From positions 248,001 through 312,000 of the forward strand of contig NZ_JABMCC010000101.1 in NCBI RefSeq assembly GCF_013359905.1: a stretch of DNA of 64,000 nt, written 5' to 3'. The translations under genes were made by a program, and so were the position numbers. The notes beneath the pieces are model-generated. The model was not told where the DNA came from and ran no database searches. It saw only the letters and a list, made by a program, of their open reading frames with translations. Numbering within the stretch: the first letter of the stretch is position 1; every line of letters begins with the position of its first letter. This stretch comes from Paenibacillus taichungensis (GTDB lineage Bacteria > Bacillota > Bacilli > Paenibacillales > Paenibacillaceae). Shown one piece after another: positions 27,890 to 36,668 of the stretch.

Positions 27890-28972
27890 TTATTTCGTTC
27901 TGCCCTTTAATTTATATACATAAGCCAGCACTTCAGCTACCGCTTGAAACAAATCAGCCGGTATGGCGTCACCAATCTCGGCTCTCTGGAACAATGCCCG
28001 TGCCAGCGGCTTGTTTTCCATAGTTATGACACCGTGCTCTTTGGCAATTTCTTTAATACGCAAGGCGACGTAATCCTGACCTTTAGCTATAATCTGCGGC
28101 GCTTCCATCTCCGACCCTTCATACTTAAGCGCAACGGCAAAGTGAGTCGGGTTGGTGATAATTACGTCCGCTTTGGGAACTTCCTGCATCATGCGCTGAA
28201 CAGCCATACGACGCTGACGCTCCCTGATTTTCCCCTTGATCAGTGGGTCACCTTCCATTTTTTTATATTCGTCCTTGATGTCTTGCTTAGACATCCGAAT
28301 GTTTTTCTCGTAATCATACTTCTGGTACATATAGTCGAGTACAGCAAGTACTAACAGGGCTACTGCTATCTTGATCCCCAAGTTTAAGGTGATGGAAGCA
28401 GCAAAATGCAGAATCGCATCTAATGAAAAATGAGACAGTGAAGCAATATCTGACTGATAACCTGTGATGGTACTATAAACCAGAAAGCCGATAATCGACA
28501 TTTTCATAATAGATTTAGCAAACTCCACCAAAGAACGAAGAGAAAAAATGTTTTTGAATCCTTTAATCGGATTCAGCTTTTCCAGTTTGGGCTTTAATCC
28601 CTCTCCTACAAGCAGGAAACCTACCTGCATGTAATTAACGATTAAAGCAACAAGGAATGCACCGAGCAAAACAGGAGCAAGCAATAGCATAACCTCGATG
28701 CCATAACGCATCAATAAGGCTACGACGTTCTCCCCAGTGACCTCCATACTCAGCCGATTAATGAAGATGTCTGTAAACAGTCGAACCATACGTTCTTTGT
28801 AAAAGTTACTGAACATCATCATAATTAAAAAGGTGAATAGGAGAATGGATGCGCCGGACAGCTCCATACTTTTTACAACCTGCCCCTTTTTTCGCGTATC
28901 CTGCCTCTTTTTCGGGGTAGCCTTCTCTGTTTTTTCCCCTGCGAACATCTGGAGGTCGAGTTGATATTTCAT
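27890..28972 (-). CDS. flhB: Flagellar export switch protein FlhB
   Basis: Membrane component of the export gate that switches from rod/hook to filament substrates. Four membrane helices in the first 210 residues and a cytoplasmic C domain with the self-cleavage site in VIITNPTHFAVALKYEG (near 265). KTEKATPKKRQDTRKKGQV near the N terminus is the conserved entry. 360 residues are standard. A second, short FlhB C-domain homologue lies at 62131-62439. Confidence 0.98.
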   Translation of the reverse strand: MKYQLDLQMFAGEKTEKATPKKRQDTRKKGQVVKSMELSGASILLFTFLIMMMFSNFYKERMVRLFTDIFINRLSMEVTGENVVALLMRYGIEVMLLLAPVLLGAFLVALIVNYMQVGFLLVGEGLKPKLEKLNPIKGFKNIFSLRSLVEFAKSIMKMSIIGFLVYSTITGYQSDIASLSHFSLDAILHFAASITLNLGIKIAVALLVLAVLDYMYQKYDYEKNIRMSKQDIKDEYKKMEGDPLIKGKIRERQRRMAVQRMMQEVPKADVIITNPTHFAVALKYEGSEMEAPQIIAKGQDYVALRIKEIAKEHGVITMENKPLARALFQRAEIGDAIPADLFQAVAEVLAYVYKLKGRTK

Positions 28973-28995
28973 TCGAATCTTGTCCTCCGTTTCAC

Positions 28996-29784
28996 TCAGC
29001 CCGGCCTTTGTCCAATGGTCCCTAGCAATTTTTCCATGGATCTGAACATCACTTCGAACAATTGACTAAACACAAAGGCGAAACTGGGAACCAGCAAAAG
29101 CAAAATAGCAAGCCCAACGAGTACCTTTAGCGGCATTCCGACGGCAAACACGTTAAATTGAGGAGCCGTCTTTGCCAAGAATCCCAATCCTACATCTGTC
29201 AAAAACAGAGCAACTACAATCGGCGCAGACATCTGGAAAGCCAACATAAATGATTGACCTAAGGTATGTACCAAAAATTCAGCAATACTTCCGTCTGCCA
29301 ATCGTAGAAAGAATACATTCGACAACGGAATCCAACGATAACTGTATACGATGGCATCGAGTAGATAATGATGTCCATTCATTGTCAGAAAGAGCAATAC
29401 AGCAAAAGCATATTTGAAGTTACCTGTAAGTGGTGCAGAAGCACCTGTCATTGGATCATATACGTTGGCCATACCAAAACCAATCTGAAGATCAATAAAA
29501 GTACCCGCGGTCTGTATAGCTGTCATTAACAGATAAGCAACAAAGCCTAGGAGCAAACCAATCAATATCTCTCGGATGACCAGCAAGATATAACTCAGAT
29601 CTGTAGGTACAACCTGGTCTATGCCGTATACCATATACACAGTAAAGGTTACAAATGCCGATAAACCAATTTTAATAGAATTCGGCACATTTCGAGCTGA
29701 GAAGACTGGCGCTGTTACAAAAAATGATGCTATTCGACAAAACATAAGCAGAGCGACAGGAAAACTTTGCAACAATGTCTCCAT
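28996..29784 (-). CDS. fliR: Flagellar export gate protein FliR
   Basis: Part of the FliPQR core channel. 262 residues, six to seven hydrophobic helices; PVFSARNVPNSIKIGLSAF, DLQIGFGMANVYDPMTGA and PQFNVFAVGMPLKVLVGL are FliR signatures. ATG 29784 is chosen over the in-frame TTG two codons earlier because AGG lies 9 nt upstream of the ATG. It follows fliQ by 10 nt. Confidence 0.96.
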   Translation of the reverse strand: METLLQSFPVALLMFCRIASFFVTAPVFSARNVPNSIKIGLSAFVTFTVYMVYGIDQVVPTDLSYILLVIREILIGLLLGFVAYLLMTAIQTAGTFIDLQIGFGMANVYDPMTGASAPLTGNFKYAFAVLLFLTMNGHHYLLDAIVYSYRWIPLSNVFFLRLADGSIAEFLVHTLGQSFMLAFQMSAPIVVALFLTDVGLGFLAKTAPQFNVFAVGMPLKVLVGLAILLLLVPSFAFVFSQLFEVMFRSMEKLLGTIGQRPG

Positions 29785-29794
29785 CTGCAACAGC

Positions 29795-30064
29795 CTACCC
29801 TATGTATCTGTATAAATTATCGAGAATGTTATACGTGAAATCGACCAGTATATTCAATATCCAAGGACCAAACAAAAGTACTGCCAGAAGTACGGCAATG
29901 ATTTTAGGCACAAAGGCCAGAGTTTGCTCCTGAATTTGAGTGGTTGCCTGAAACACACTGATAATGAGTCCTACAACCAGAGCTAGAATAAGCATAGGTG
30001 CGCTGGCCAGCAGTGAAGTATAAACCGCTTTCCCGGCCAGACCGATAATAAACTCCGAAGTCAT
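29795..30064 (-). CDS. fliQ: Flagellar export gate protein FliQ
   Basis: Small core-channel subunit with two membrane helices (about 16-36 and 55-75). 89 residues, the usual length. ISVFQATTQIQEQTLAFVPK is the conserved loop between helices. GGAGGACGGTC precedes the ATG. Lies between fliP and fliR as expected. Confidence 0.96.
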   Translation of the reverse strand: MTSEFIIGLAGKAVYTSLLASAPMLILALVVGLIISVFQATTQIQEQTLAFVPKIIAVLLAVLLFGPWILNILVDFTYNILDNLYRYIG

Positions 30065-30089
30065 GACCGTCCTCCTTTAATATGCCGGC

Positions 30090-30845
30090 TCAAGTGTTAA
30101 AACTCAGCAACAGTGACTTCACGACCAGATACCAGCCATCGACAAGTACAAATAGCAGTATTTTGAAAGGTAATGAGATCATGACAGGTGGAAGCATCAT
30201 CATGCCCATAGCCATGAGTGTACTCGCAACTACAATGTCTATAACCAAGAATGGAATAAAGATCATGAATCCCATCTGGAATGCTGTCTTCAACTCACTG
30301 ATTGCATATGCCGGTACCATCACAGTAATCGGGATATCCTGGTATGTGCTTGGCTTTTCGGTTTGATTGTACTTCATAAACAGCAGCAGGTCTTTCTCCC
30401 TAGTGTGGGAGAACATAAACTTCTTCATAGGATCCGCAGCTTTTTCCAACGCTTCGGTTTGTGTGATGTCACCCTTGAGATATGGCTGAAGTGCTACCTG
30501 ATTGATGGATGACAACGTGGGCGACATGATGAACAGTGTTAGAAAAAGTGCCAATCCGACCAGCACCTGATTGGGTGGCATTTGCTGCGTACCCAAGGAT
30601 GTCCGCACAAAACCGAGAACGATAACAATCCGGGTAAAGCTAGTCATTAGTACTAGCAAAGCTGGTGCGATACTAAGTACCGTGATCAGCAGGATAATGG
30701 ACAGTGAACTCGTGCTTGGAGTGCCCCCATCCCCGTTTCCAATTTGAATATCAATATTCGGAATCGGTTCGGCAAAGGCAACAGTGACGGATGCCAGACT
30801 GATGAGTCCTATGAAAAAACACGCTAACCAAATCTTTTTCTTCAT
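30090..30845 (-). CDS. fliP: Flagellar export gate protein FliP
   Basis: Core-channel subunit. N-terminal signal-like helix (LACFFIGLISLASVTVAFAE), then FliP signatures MTSFTRIVIVLGFVRTSLGT, QQMPPNQVLVGLALFLT and FQMGFMIFIPFLVIDIVVAS near the C terminus. 251 residues, typical of the cleaved form. Its ATG overlaps the fliO stop by 4 nt. Confidence 0.97.
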   Translation of the reverse strand: MKKKIWLACFFIGLISLASVTVAFAEPIPNIDIQIGNGDGGTPSTSSLSIILLITVLSIAPALLVLMTSFTRIVIVLGFVRTSLGTQQMPPNQVLVGLALFLTLFIMSPTLSSINQVALQPYLKGDITQTEALEKAADPMKKFMFSHTREKDLLLFMKYNQTEKPSTYQDIPITVMVPAYAISELKTAFQMGFMIFIPFLVIDIVVASTLMAMGMMMLPPVMISLPFKILLFVLVDGWYLVVKSLLLSFNT

Positions 30846-31384
30846 GAATCCCTCGACCGATCTGTAGTATTGTCTTCTTCCAGAACCTTCTCCATCTTCT
30901 CTTTACGGTTAGGCATCTGCCGAAGTTTAGATTCAAACAGTTCGTGAAAAGAGGTTGTATCCTCGAGTTCCATTTCCCGCGGCGGTTCATCTTTGCGCAA
31001 TCGGGCTGCCAGCTTTGCAATGAGAGGCGAAAGGCTTCCCTGTTGTGCTGATGCATCCCGTTCAAATGAATCAATGATTCGCTGTGCCTCTTCAAGATCT
31101 GAAACCTTATCCACCAGCTGTATGTCATCACCCACACCGAGTAGATAAACGCTACCGCCAATTTCTATAATTTGCAGCGACTTGTTTGGTCCCAGTCCGA
31201 CTCCACCCAAAATACGAATTGTGCCGTTCCGGAACCATCGCTGATTCCGTTTGTTTAGAAAACGAATCAGATAGACTATAAGAACCAGAATGACGGCCAG
31301 GACAACAATCACCCATACAAGCTGAAAATAATAATTGACTCCCGTGCCAACATCATCTGGAATCTTATCCTGAGCCATCATCAT
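30842..31384 (-). CDS. fliO: Flagellar export assembly protein FliO (FliZ of Bacillus)
   Basis: Assists assembly of the FliP ring. One membrane helix (about 20-45, LVWVIVVLAVILVLIVYLIR) and a small beta domain with IRILGGVGLGPNKSLQIIEI and VYLLGVGDDIQLV, the FliO core. 180 residues (B. subtilis FliZ 219). It overlaps fliP by 4 nt and starts 5 nt after the cheY stop. The first three residues are all Met; the exact one used is uncertain. Confidence 0.92.
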   Translation of the reverse strand: MMMAQDKIPDDVGTGVNYYFQLVWVIVVLAVILVLIVYLIRFLNKRNQRWFRNGTIRILGGVGLGPNKSLQIIEIGGSVYLLGVGDDIQLVDKVSDLEEAQRIIDSFERDASAQQGSLSPLIAKLAARLRKDEPPREMELEDTTSFHELFESKLRQMPNRKEKMEKVLEEDNTTDRSRDS

Positions 31385-31389
31385 GTCTC

Positions 31390-31755
31390 TTAAACGCCCA
31401 GCGTTTTGCTGATTGCTTCGATAACCCGGTCAGATTGGAACGGCTTCACAATGAAATCTTTAGCTCCAGCTTGGATTGCATCAATAACCATCGCTTGTTG
31501 ACCCATTGCAGAGCACATAATCACTTTTGCGTTAGCATCAATTTTTTTGATTTCTTTCAAAGCTGCAATACCATCCATCTCAGGCATGGTAATATCCATT
31601 GTGATCAGATCAGGACGAAGCTCCTTAAACTTCTCAATTGCTTGTGATCCATCCTGTGCTTCGCCAACGACCTCGTATCCGTTTTTGGACAAAATGTCCC
31701 GGATCATCATTCTCATAAATGCAGCGTCGTCCACGACTAAAATTCGGTTTGCCAT
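31390..31755 (-). CDS. cheY: Chemotaxis response regulator CheY
   Basis: Single receiver domain of 121 residues. Phospho-acceptor D54 in DLITMDITMPEMDG, acid pair D9/D10, switch Thr/Ser in VIMCSAMGQQ and conserved Lys in AKDFIVKPFQ. CheY-P binds FliM and FliY and is dephosphorylated by FliY and CheC. It lies between fliY and fliO, the Bacillus order. Confidence 0.97.
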   Translation of the reverse strand: MANRILVVDDAAFMRMMIRDILSKNGYEVVGEAQDGSQAIEKFKELRPDLITMDITMPEMDGIAALKEIKKIDANAKVIMCSAMGQQAMVIDAIQAGAKDFIVKPFQSDRVIEAISKTLGV

Positions 31756-31783
31756 CTTGATTCAAGTCCTCCCTAAATTGTGC

Positions 31784-33052
31784 TTATTGTAATTTCTGAA
31801 TTCGGTCCCATTGGCTTACGATATCTATAACACGAACACCAAAGTTTTCGTCGATTACGACAACCTCACCTTTGGCAATCAACTTGTTATTTACCAAAAT
31901 ATCGACAGGTTCACCGGCCAGTTTGTCCAGCTCGACAATTGAACCTTGTGACAGTTCTAAAATATCCTTAATTTGCTTCTGGGTCCTTCCTAATTCTACG
32001 GTGACTTTAAGGGGAATGTCCATCAATAAATTCAAATTGTTTTCGTCTACCTGGCCGAACGCCCCATTTTGCAAATTGGCGAATTGAACCGGTTGTACGT
32101 TTACATTCCTATTCGGCACACCGCCGTAATGCTGCGGTACACCATAAGGTTGCTGCGGAGGCATGCCATACGGCTGCTGTGGCGGCATTCCTTGAGGCAT
32201 TCCCATTGGGGCCTGTCCATAGCCATTATAATCTTGAACAGGCGGTTGTTGCGCTTGTGGCGGCATCTGTTGCTGAACCGGAGGTTGCTCAGCGGCAACA
32301 GGTGCTGCTGCCGGTGTTGGTGCTGGTTCAGGTGTTGACGCAACTGGTGCACTAGCAGTAGACTCTTGAGCTCCTCCAATCAACATCTCTACCATTTCTT
32401 TGGCAAAATGGACTGGAAGCAGCTGCATGAGATTGGAATCAATCAGATCGCCAATCAACAGACGGAACGATACTTGGATCAACGTCTCATCTTCTGGAAG
32501 ATTGCTGACTCCCTCGCCACTTTCCATATTAAGAATATCAATTCCCGGAGGAGAAATATTCACGAAACGGTTAAAGATTGTGGACATTGAAGTAGCAGAC
32601 GAACCCATCATCTGATTCATCGCTTCCTGTACTGCACTGATATGGATTTCATTCAGTTCTTCATCAATCGGATTCCCTTCGCCACCAAGCATCAAATCGG
32701 CTATGACTTGAGCATCCCGTTTTTTGATGACTAGCGAGTTAATCCCTTCAAATCCATCCACATAATTCACATGGACTGCAACGTGGGGCTTAGGAAATGC
32801 TTCATCAAACTGTGTCCGACTGATGATGGACACCTTAGGTGTTGTAATATCTACTTTTAGGCCCAATAGTGTGGACAAAGCTGTCGCCGCACTACCAAAT
32901 GTAATGTTACCAATCTCCCCCAAGGCATCCTGTTCCAGCTCGGTCAAAAAATCATCAACTGTTTTTACAGCCGGTTCCGAACTGTTCATCGATTCCGATT
33001 GTCTGAGCAAAGCATCGATTTCTTCTTGGGATAAATAATCCTTACTCGTCAA
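31784..33052 (-). CDS. fliY: Flagellar switch protein and CheY-P phosphatase FliY
   Basis: C-ring subunit of Gram-positives combining a CheC-like phosphatase and a FliN domain. N terminus DYLSQEEIDALLRQS resembles the CheY-binding peptide of FliM. Middle CheC-type helices have QDALGEIGNITFGSAATALS and ISAVQEAMNQMMGSSATSMS. A Pro/Gln/Met-rich linker (about 240-330) contains repeats of MPPQQPYG. The C-terminal SpoA/FliN domain has LLMDIPLKVTVELGRTQKQI. The TTG at 33052 has AAGGAG nine nt upstream and overlaps the fliM end by 11 nt; 422 residues (B. subtilis 378). Confidence 0.95.
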   Translation of the reverse strand: MTSKDYLSQEEIDALLRQSESMNSSEPAVKTVDDFLTELEQDALGEIGNITFGSAATALSTLLGLKVDITTPKVSIISRTQFDEAFPKPHVAVHVNYVDGFEGINSLVIKKRDAQVIADLMLGGEGNPIDEELNEIHISAVQEAMNQMMGSSATSMSTIFNRFVNISPPGIDILNMESGEGVSNLPEDETLIQVSFRLLIGDLIDSNLMQLLPVHFAKEMVEMLIGGAQESTASAPVASTPEPAPTPAAAPVAAEQPPVQQQMPPQAQQPPVQDYNGYGQAPMGMPQGMPPQQPYGMPPQQPYGVPQHYGGVPNRNVNVQPVQFANLQNGAFGQVDENNLNLLMDIPLKVTVELGRTQKQIKDILELSQGSIVELDKLAGEPVDILVNNKLIAKGEVVVIDENFGVRVIDIVSQWDRIQKLQ

Positions 33053-34040
33053 ATTCTTCAACTCCTTCGGTGACAATCTTGTCTATTTGCACAGCCACAC
33101 GATCCTTGATCGTTCCCGGGCTACCTATATACTTCAGCCTATCTCCAACTTTAATAGATAGTCCCTCATCAACGGGTTTGTTCAACGTAATGACATCGCC
33201 AACAGACAGACCCAAAAATTCAGCAATCGAAATCCTGGATTCTCCCAACTCCGCAACGACGGGCAATTTGGCTTTGTTCACACGCTCTTTGAGAGCATCA
33301 TATTCTTCCGGAGCTCTTGTCTTTTTCTCCGAAACAAACCACTGATGAGTCGACAACCGGGACATAATAGGTTCAAGAACGACATGCGGGATACACAAAT
33401 TGATCATGCCTGTGGTGTCACCGATTTTGGTACTCAGTGAGATCAAAGCAATGGTCTCATTGGGGGAAACAATCTGCATAAATTGCGGATTGGTCTCCAG
33501 CGCTTCCATCCTTGGAGAAATATCCAACACAGTCTTCCATGCTTCCTGCAAACTTTCAAACGCACGGCTGAAAATCCGCTCCATAATCGTCGTCTCAATT
33601 TCCGTCATTGATGCGATCTTTGTCGGTGCATTTCCTGTTCCGCCAAGCAGGCGATCCAGCATTGCATAACCCACGTTGGGGTGAACCTCCATCACCATCC
33701 GTCCCTGTAATGGCTCCGCCTCAAATATGTTCAATATCGTCATCTTCGGAATAGAACGGATAAACTCGTCATAAGGCAACTGTTCAACCTGAACGACATT
33801 GATCTGAACGAACGTCCGCAGTTGGGCTGAAAAATAAGTGGTGAGAAAGCGTGCAAAGTTTTCGTGAATACGAGTCAAGCTTCGAATATGATCTTTGGAA
33901 AAACGAACCGCCCGCTTAAAATCGTACGATCTAATTTTCTTTTGAGTTTCTTCCTTTTTCAATTCCTCAGCATCCATCTCACCAGAGGAAAGAGCAGCTA
34001 ATAGGGCGTCAATCTCATTTTGTGATAATACATCCACCAT
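33042..34040 (-). CDS. fliM: Flagellar switch protein FliM
   Basis: C-ring component that binds CheY-P. N-terminal peptide VLSQNEIDALLAALSSGEMD, then the CheC-like middle domain (VRFSKDHIRSLTRIHENFAR, MLDRLLGGTGN) and C-terminal SpoA domain (SRISIAEFLGLSVGDVITLN). 332 residues equal the B. subtilis length. GGGGGTGAGAAC precedes the ATG. Confidence 0.97.
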   Translation of the reverse strand: MVDVLSQNEIDALLAALSSGEMDAEELKKEETQKKIRSYDFKRAVRFSKDHIRSLTRIHENFARFLTTYFSAQLRTFVQINVVQVEQLPYDEFIRSIPKMTILNIFEAEPLQGRMVMEVHPNVGYAMLDRLLGGTGNAPTKIASMTEIETTIMERIFSRAFESLQEAWKTVLDISPRMEALETNPQFMQIVSPNETIALISLSTKIGDTTGMINLCIPHVVLEPIMSRLSTHQWFVSEKKTRAPEEYDALKERVNKAKLPVVAELGESRISIAEFLGLSVGDVITLNKPVDEGLSIKVGDRLKYIGSPGTIKDRVAVQIDKIVTEGVEEFDE

Positions 34041-34079
34041 GTTCTCACCCCCTTACAGATTTACAGCGTGTCCTGTTCA

Positions 34080-34538
34080 TTATATTGGTGCTGTCAAAAA
34101 AGAAGAAAAACTAGTGCTAGTCAGCTTACCTTCCGGCAAGGCTTCATTAATAAGTTCGGTCAATTTTTTATTAAATTGAATGCGACCTTTTGCTGTAGCC
34201 AGCTCATCAGATTTGGTATCCGCAAAAGTCTGGATGATAATAGGCTTCACCGTGATTTCCTTGATTTTCTCAAAATCTTCTTTAGCCTTTTTGTCGGACA
34301 ATTTGAAAGAAAAACTTACAACTACAATATGGTCTATATCAGCCAAATTGGTTTTAATTTCTCCAAGCTCTGAGGAAACTGCAACAATCTCATCCGCAGT
34401 CATCTTCTTCTCTGCCGCGGCTGCCGTATGTGTATCAATCTTATTCCCGTTCAGTCCTTGCTTAAATACAAACACAACCACCACAATAAGTGTTATAGCT
34501 AGCAAGCTTGTTGCAAGCCAAGGCAACATCTTTTTCAT
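34080..34538 (-). CDS. fliL: Flagellar basal-body-associated protein FliL
   Basis: Single-span membrane protein around the stator. Membrane helix at about 5-27 (LPWLATSLLAITLIVVVVFV), then a periplasmic-side domain with LADIDHIVVVSFSFKLSDKK and a C-terminal LTELINEALPEGKLTS. 152 residues. Its ATG shares one base with the stop of the upstream swrD gene (TAATG or TGATG type junction), so it is coupled. Confidence 0.92.
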   Translation of the reverse strand: MKKMLPWLATSLLAITLIVVVVFVFKQGLNGNKIDTHTAAAAEKKMTADEIVAVSSELGEIKTNLADIDHIVVVSFSFKLSDKKAKEDFEKIKEITVKPIIIQTFADTKSDELATAKGRIQFNKKLTELINEALPEGKLTSTSFSSFLTAPI

Positions 34539-34759
34539 CAGGACTCCTCCGTTTGCTGCACTTTGATAGTGGCTGCCTGAACCCCGATTTCACGGTTGTA
34601 ATCTTTAATTTTGGAAATAACCTCATCGGCTTTCTCAAGCACAATAAGTCTCTTTCCGGTTACCAGAGTAATATACGTGTCTGGTGTCTCTTCCACAATT
34701 TCAACCATCAGCGCATTTAACCACATGGGAGAACCATTTAACCGCGTAACCGAAATCAT
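34538..34759 (-). CDS. swrD: SwrD/FlbD family motility protein
   Basis: Small cytoplasmic protein needed for full flagellar torque in B. subtilis (formerly YlzI). MISVTRLNGSPMWLNALMVE and ITLVTGKRLIVLEKADEVIS are the whole conserved family core. 73 residues. It lies between the hook gene and fliL as in Bacillus. Confidence 0.94.
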   Translation of the reverse strand: MISVTRLNGSPMWLNALMVEIVEETPDTYITLVTGKRLIVLEKADEVISKIKDYNREIGVQAATIKVQQTEES

Positions 34760-34825
34760 GCTAAGCCCCCTCGATCAGAGTGGAGGAGCAAGCTCCCCCA
34801 CGCATTAAAAATTACTAATTAGTTA

Positions 34826-35641
34826 TTAACGTTTCAGGTTAACAACTTCCTGAAGCACTTCATCGGACGTTGTGATAATTCGTGAGTTTGCTTGGAATCC
34901 ACGCTGAGCCACAATCATCTCTGTGAATTCTCCAGTCAGATCCACGTTGGACATTTCAAGTTGTCCTGCAATAACGGATCCTGTACCAAATTCAGTACTA
35001 TTGGCAGTAACAATTTCAAATTCCCCATCAGCATTGGCATTTGCAGTAATGCGATACAAGTTGCCACCGATTTTTTCCAGACCTTCCGGATTTGTTACTT
35101 TCCCTATGCCGAGTTGTGCTCCAGCTTCAGTTGTTCCATCATCCATCGTCTGGTTGATAATTCCATCTTGACCAATCGTGAAAGAAACGACTGCTTCGTC
35201 CAATGTGATAGGTTCTCCACCACTATCAACAACGAACAGACCATCGGATGTCACGAGGTTACGGTTAGCATCCACATGGAAATCTCCTGCACGGGTCAAA
35301 AAAGGAACTTCTTGTTCTCCGCCTAGGGTCACCAGGAAGAAACCATCACCATTGAGACGCAGGTCGGTTGGATTATTAGTTGTCATTGGGCTGCCCGCAA
35401 GATGCAGCGTATCAATCGATCCTACCGATACACCCAAACCAATCTGCTTTGCATTTACACCACCGTTATCATCTCCAGGCGCTGTTACCCCCGCCGTTGT
35501 TTGGCTCATAATATCTTTGAACATAACACGGCTACCTTTAAAACCAACCGTGTTCACGTTCGCAATATTATTACCGATAACATCAAGTTTCGTTTGAAAA
35601 CCCCGCATCCCGGAAACGCCTGAGTACATTGATTTCAACAT
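34826..35641 (-). CDS. flgE: Flagellar hook protein (FlgE; FlgG-like by sequence)
   Basis: Structural hook subunit exported by the flagellar apparatus. N-terminal rod-type motif MLKSMYSGVSGMRGFQTKLD and IGNNIANVNTVGFKGSRVMF, central DGFFLV and FLTRAGDF, C-terminal LTGEFTEMIVAQRGFQANSR and LQEVVNLKR that form the coiled-coil core. 271 residues match the short Bacillus hook (264), once called FlgG. Place after flgD and fliK supports hook identity; a distal-rod FlgG is usually encoded elsewhere. Confidence 0.9.
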   Translation of the reverse strand: MLKSMYSGVSGMRGFQTKLDVIGNNIANVNTVGFKGSRVMFKDIMSQTTAGVTAPGDDNGGVNAKQIGLGVSVGSIDTLHLAGSPMTTNNPTDLRLNGDGFFLVTLGGEQEVPFLTRAGDFHVDANRNLVTSDGLFVVDSGGEPITLDEAVVSFTIGQDGIINQTMDDGTTEAGAQLGIGKVTNPEGLEKIGGNLYRITANANADGEFEIVTANSTEFGTGSVIAGQLEMSNVDLTGEFTEMIVAQRGFQANSRIITTSDEVLQEVVNLKR

Positions 35642-35723
35642 TTTTTAAAAATCCTCCCAGCCTTAATTTGGTTACCGCGTCAGTCGGTCAGCGGCATTCC
35701 GGCTCCCGAGAAGGGCCAGCCGG

Positions 35724-36107
35724 TCAAGAAATGATTACAGCACTATCAATCTGAGTGAATACATTATCCTTCATGCTTTCACTATCCATGGCTGTAACAA
35801 CAGTACGATTTTTGACATTAACGATAAAAGCCATATCTTTCATCAAAATCAAGGATTCCTTGGCTCCTTTGGCAGCTGCCTTATCCAGTGCAGTTCCAAT
35901 CTGCTGCATCTGCTCAGTCTTGAGTTCAATACCGCGCTGTTCCAACCTTTTGGCAGCATGATTACTCAATTTCAGGAGGTTGTCTTCCAATACCTTTGCA
36001 AAAGGGCGTTCAGGTACATTGGATGCTTCTCCCGCTTTGGAGCGGTTAAGTAAATTAGGTGTAATTGGACCTGAGTACAGTTGGCCTACTGTTATGCGGT
36101 CACTCAT
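35724..36107 (-). CDS. TIGR02530-type flagellar protein
   Basis: Conserved in flagellar clusters of Firmicutes and spirochaete-like bacteria as the TIGR02530 'flg_new' family; the role is not defined. 127 residues, hydrophilic, with RPFAKVLEDNLLKLSNHAAK, RLEQRGIELKTEQMQQI and LILMKDMAFIVNVKNRTVVT. No signal peptide. Overlaps the flgD stop by 4 nt, so it is coupled to flgD and precedes the hook gene by 82 nt, which suggests a part in hook assembly. Confidence 0.85.
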   Translation of the reverse strand: MSDRITVGQLYSGPITPNLLNRSKAGEASNVPERPFAKVLEDNLLKLSNHAAKRLEQRGIELKTEQMQQIGTALDKAAAKGAKESLILMKDMAFIVNVKNRTVVTAMDSESMKDNVFTQIDSAVIIS

Positions 36108-36649
36108 AACGTGCTTCCATTCTCTTCAGGCTGCGCTGATGCTTCTGGTTGCTGGCTTTCATTCGTTACAGCTGAATCTGCAGCGTCCTGAACTGGAGTT
36201 TCATTTTCCTCAGCCTGTGTTGGATTAGTTACCTGAATAATTTCATCCAGCTTGATTTCGTCATTGCCCACTTTTGCGTATTGAACACCATCTCGTACGA
36301 TGATGGAGTCCACAATTCCTTTACGGAGGGTTCCGTTATCCTCTTTATTAGAAGAAAGCCAACTGATCTCGCGGCCAATCATGCCAGACACTGTCCCAAG
36401 AGACTGATTCAAAGTCTTGAGCTGAGAAGAGATATTCACCAGTTGTTCTACCGAACTGAACTGAGCCATCTGAGCGATAAATTCCTTATCTTCCATTGGC
36501 TGCATTGGATCCTGATTTTGTAGCTGAGTAATCAATATTTTAAGAAACTGATCCTTGCCCAGCTCTTTTGTTGCAGCGCTTGTTGTAGCTTTATTCGCTG
36601 CTGAATAGTTTGGCCAGGTATTATTGGTAGAGATCGCTTCATTAGCCAT
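36104..36649 (-). CDS. flgD: Flagellar hook cap protein FlgD
   Basis: Cap that guides hook polymerisation. Conserved N-terminal part LGKDQFLKILITQLQNQDPM and DKEFIAQMAQFSSVEQLVNI is clear. After about residue 125 the tail is acidic and Glu/Gln/Pro-rich, without the large fibronectin-like domain of Gram-negative FlgD. 181 residues; B. subtilis FlgD is shorter still (about 140). GAGGTG upstream of ATG 36649. Confidence 0.93.
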   Translation of the reverse strand: MANEAISTNNTWPNYSAANKATTSAATKELGKDQFLKILITQLQNQDPMQPMEDKEFIAQMAQFSSVEQLVNISSQLKTLNQSLGTVSGMIGREISWLSSNKEDNGTLRKGIVDSIIVRDGVQYAKVGNDEIKLDEIIQVTNPTQAEENETPVQDAADSAVTNESQQPEASAQPEENGSTL

Positions 36650-36668
36650 ATTTTCACCTCATTTCTGT

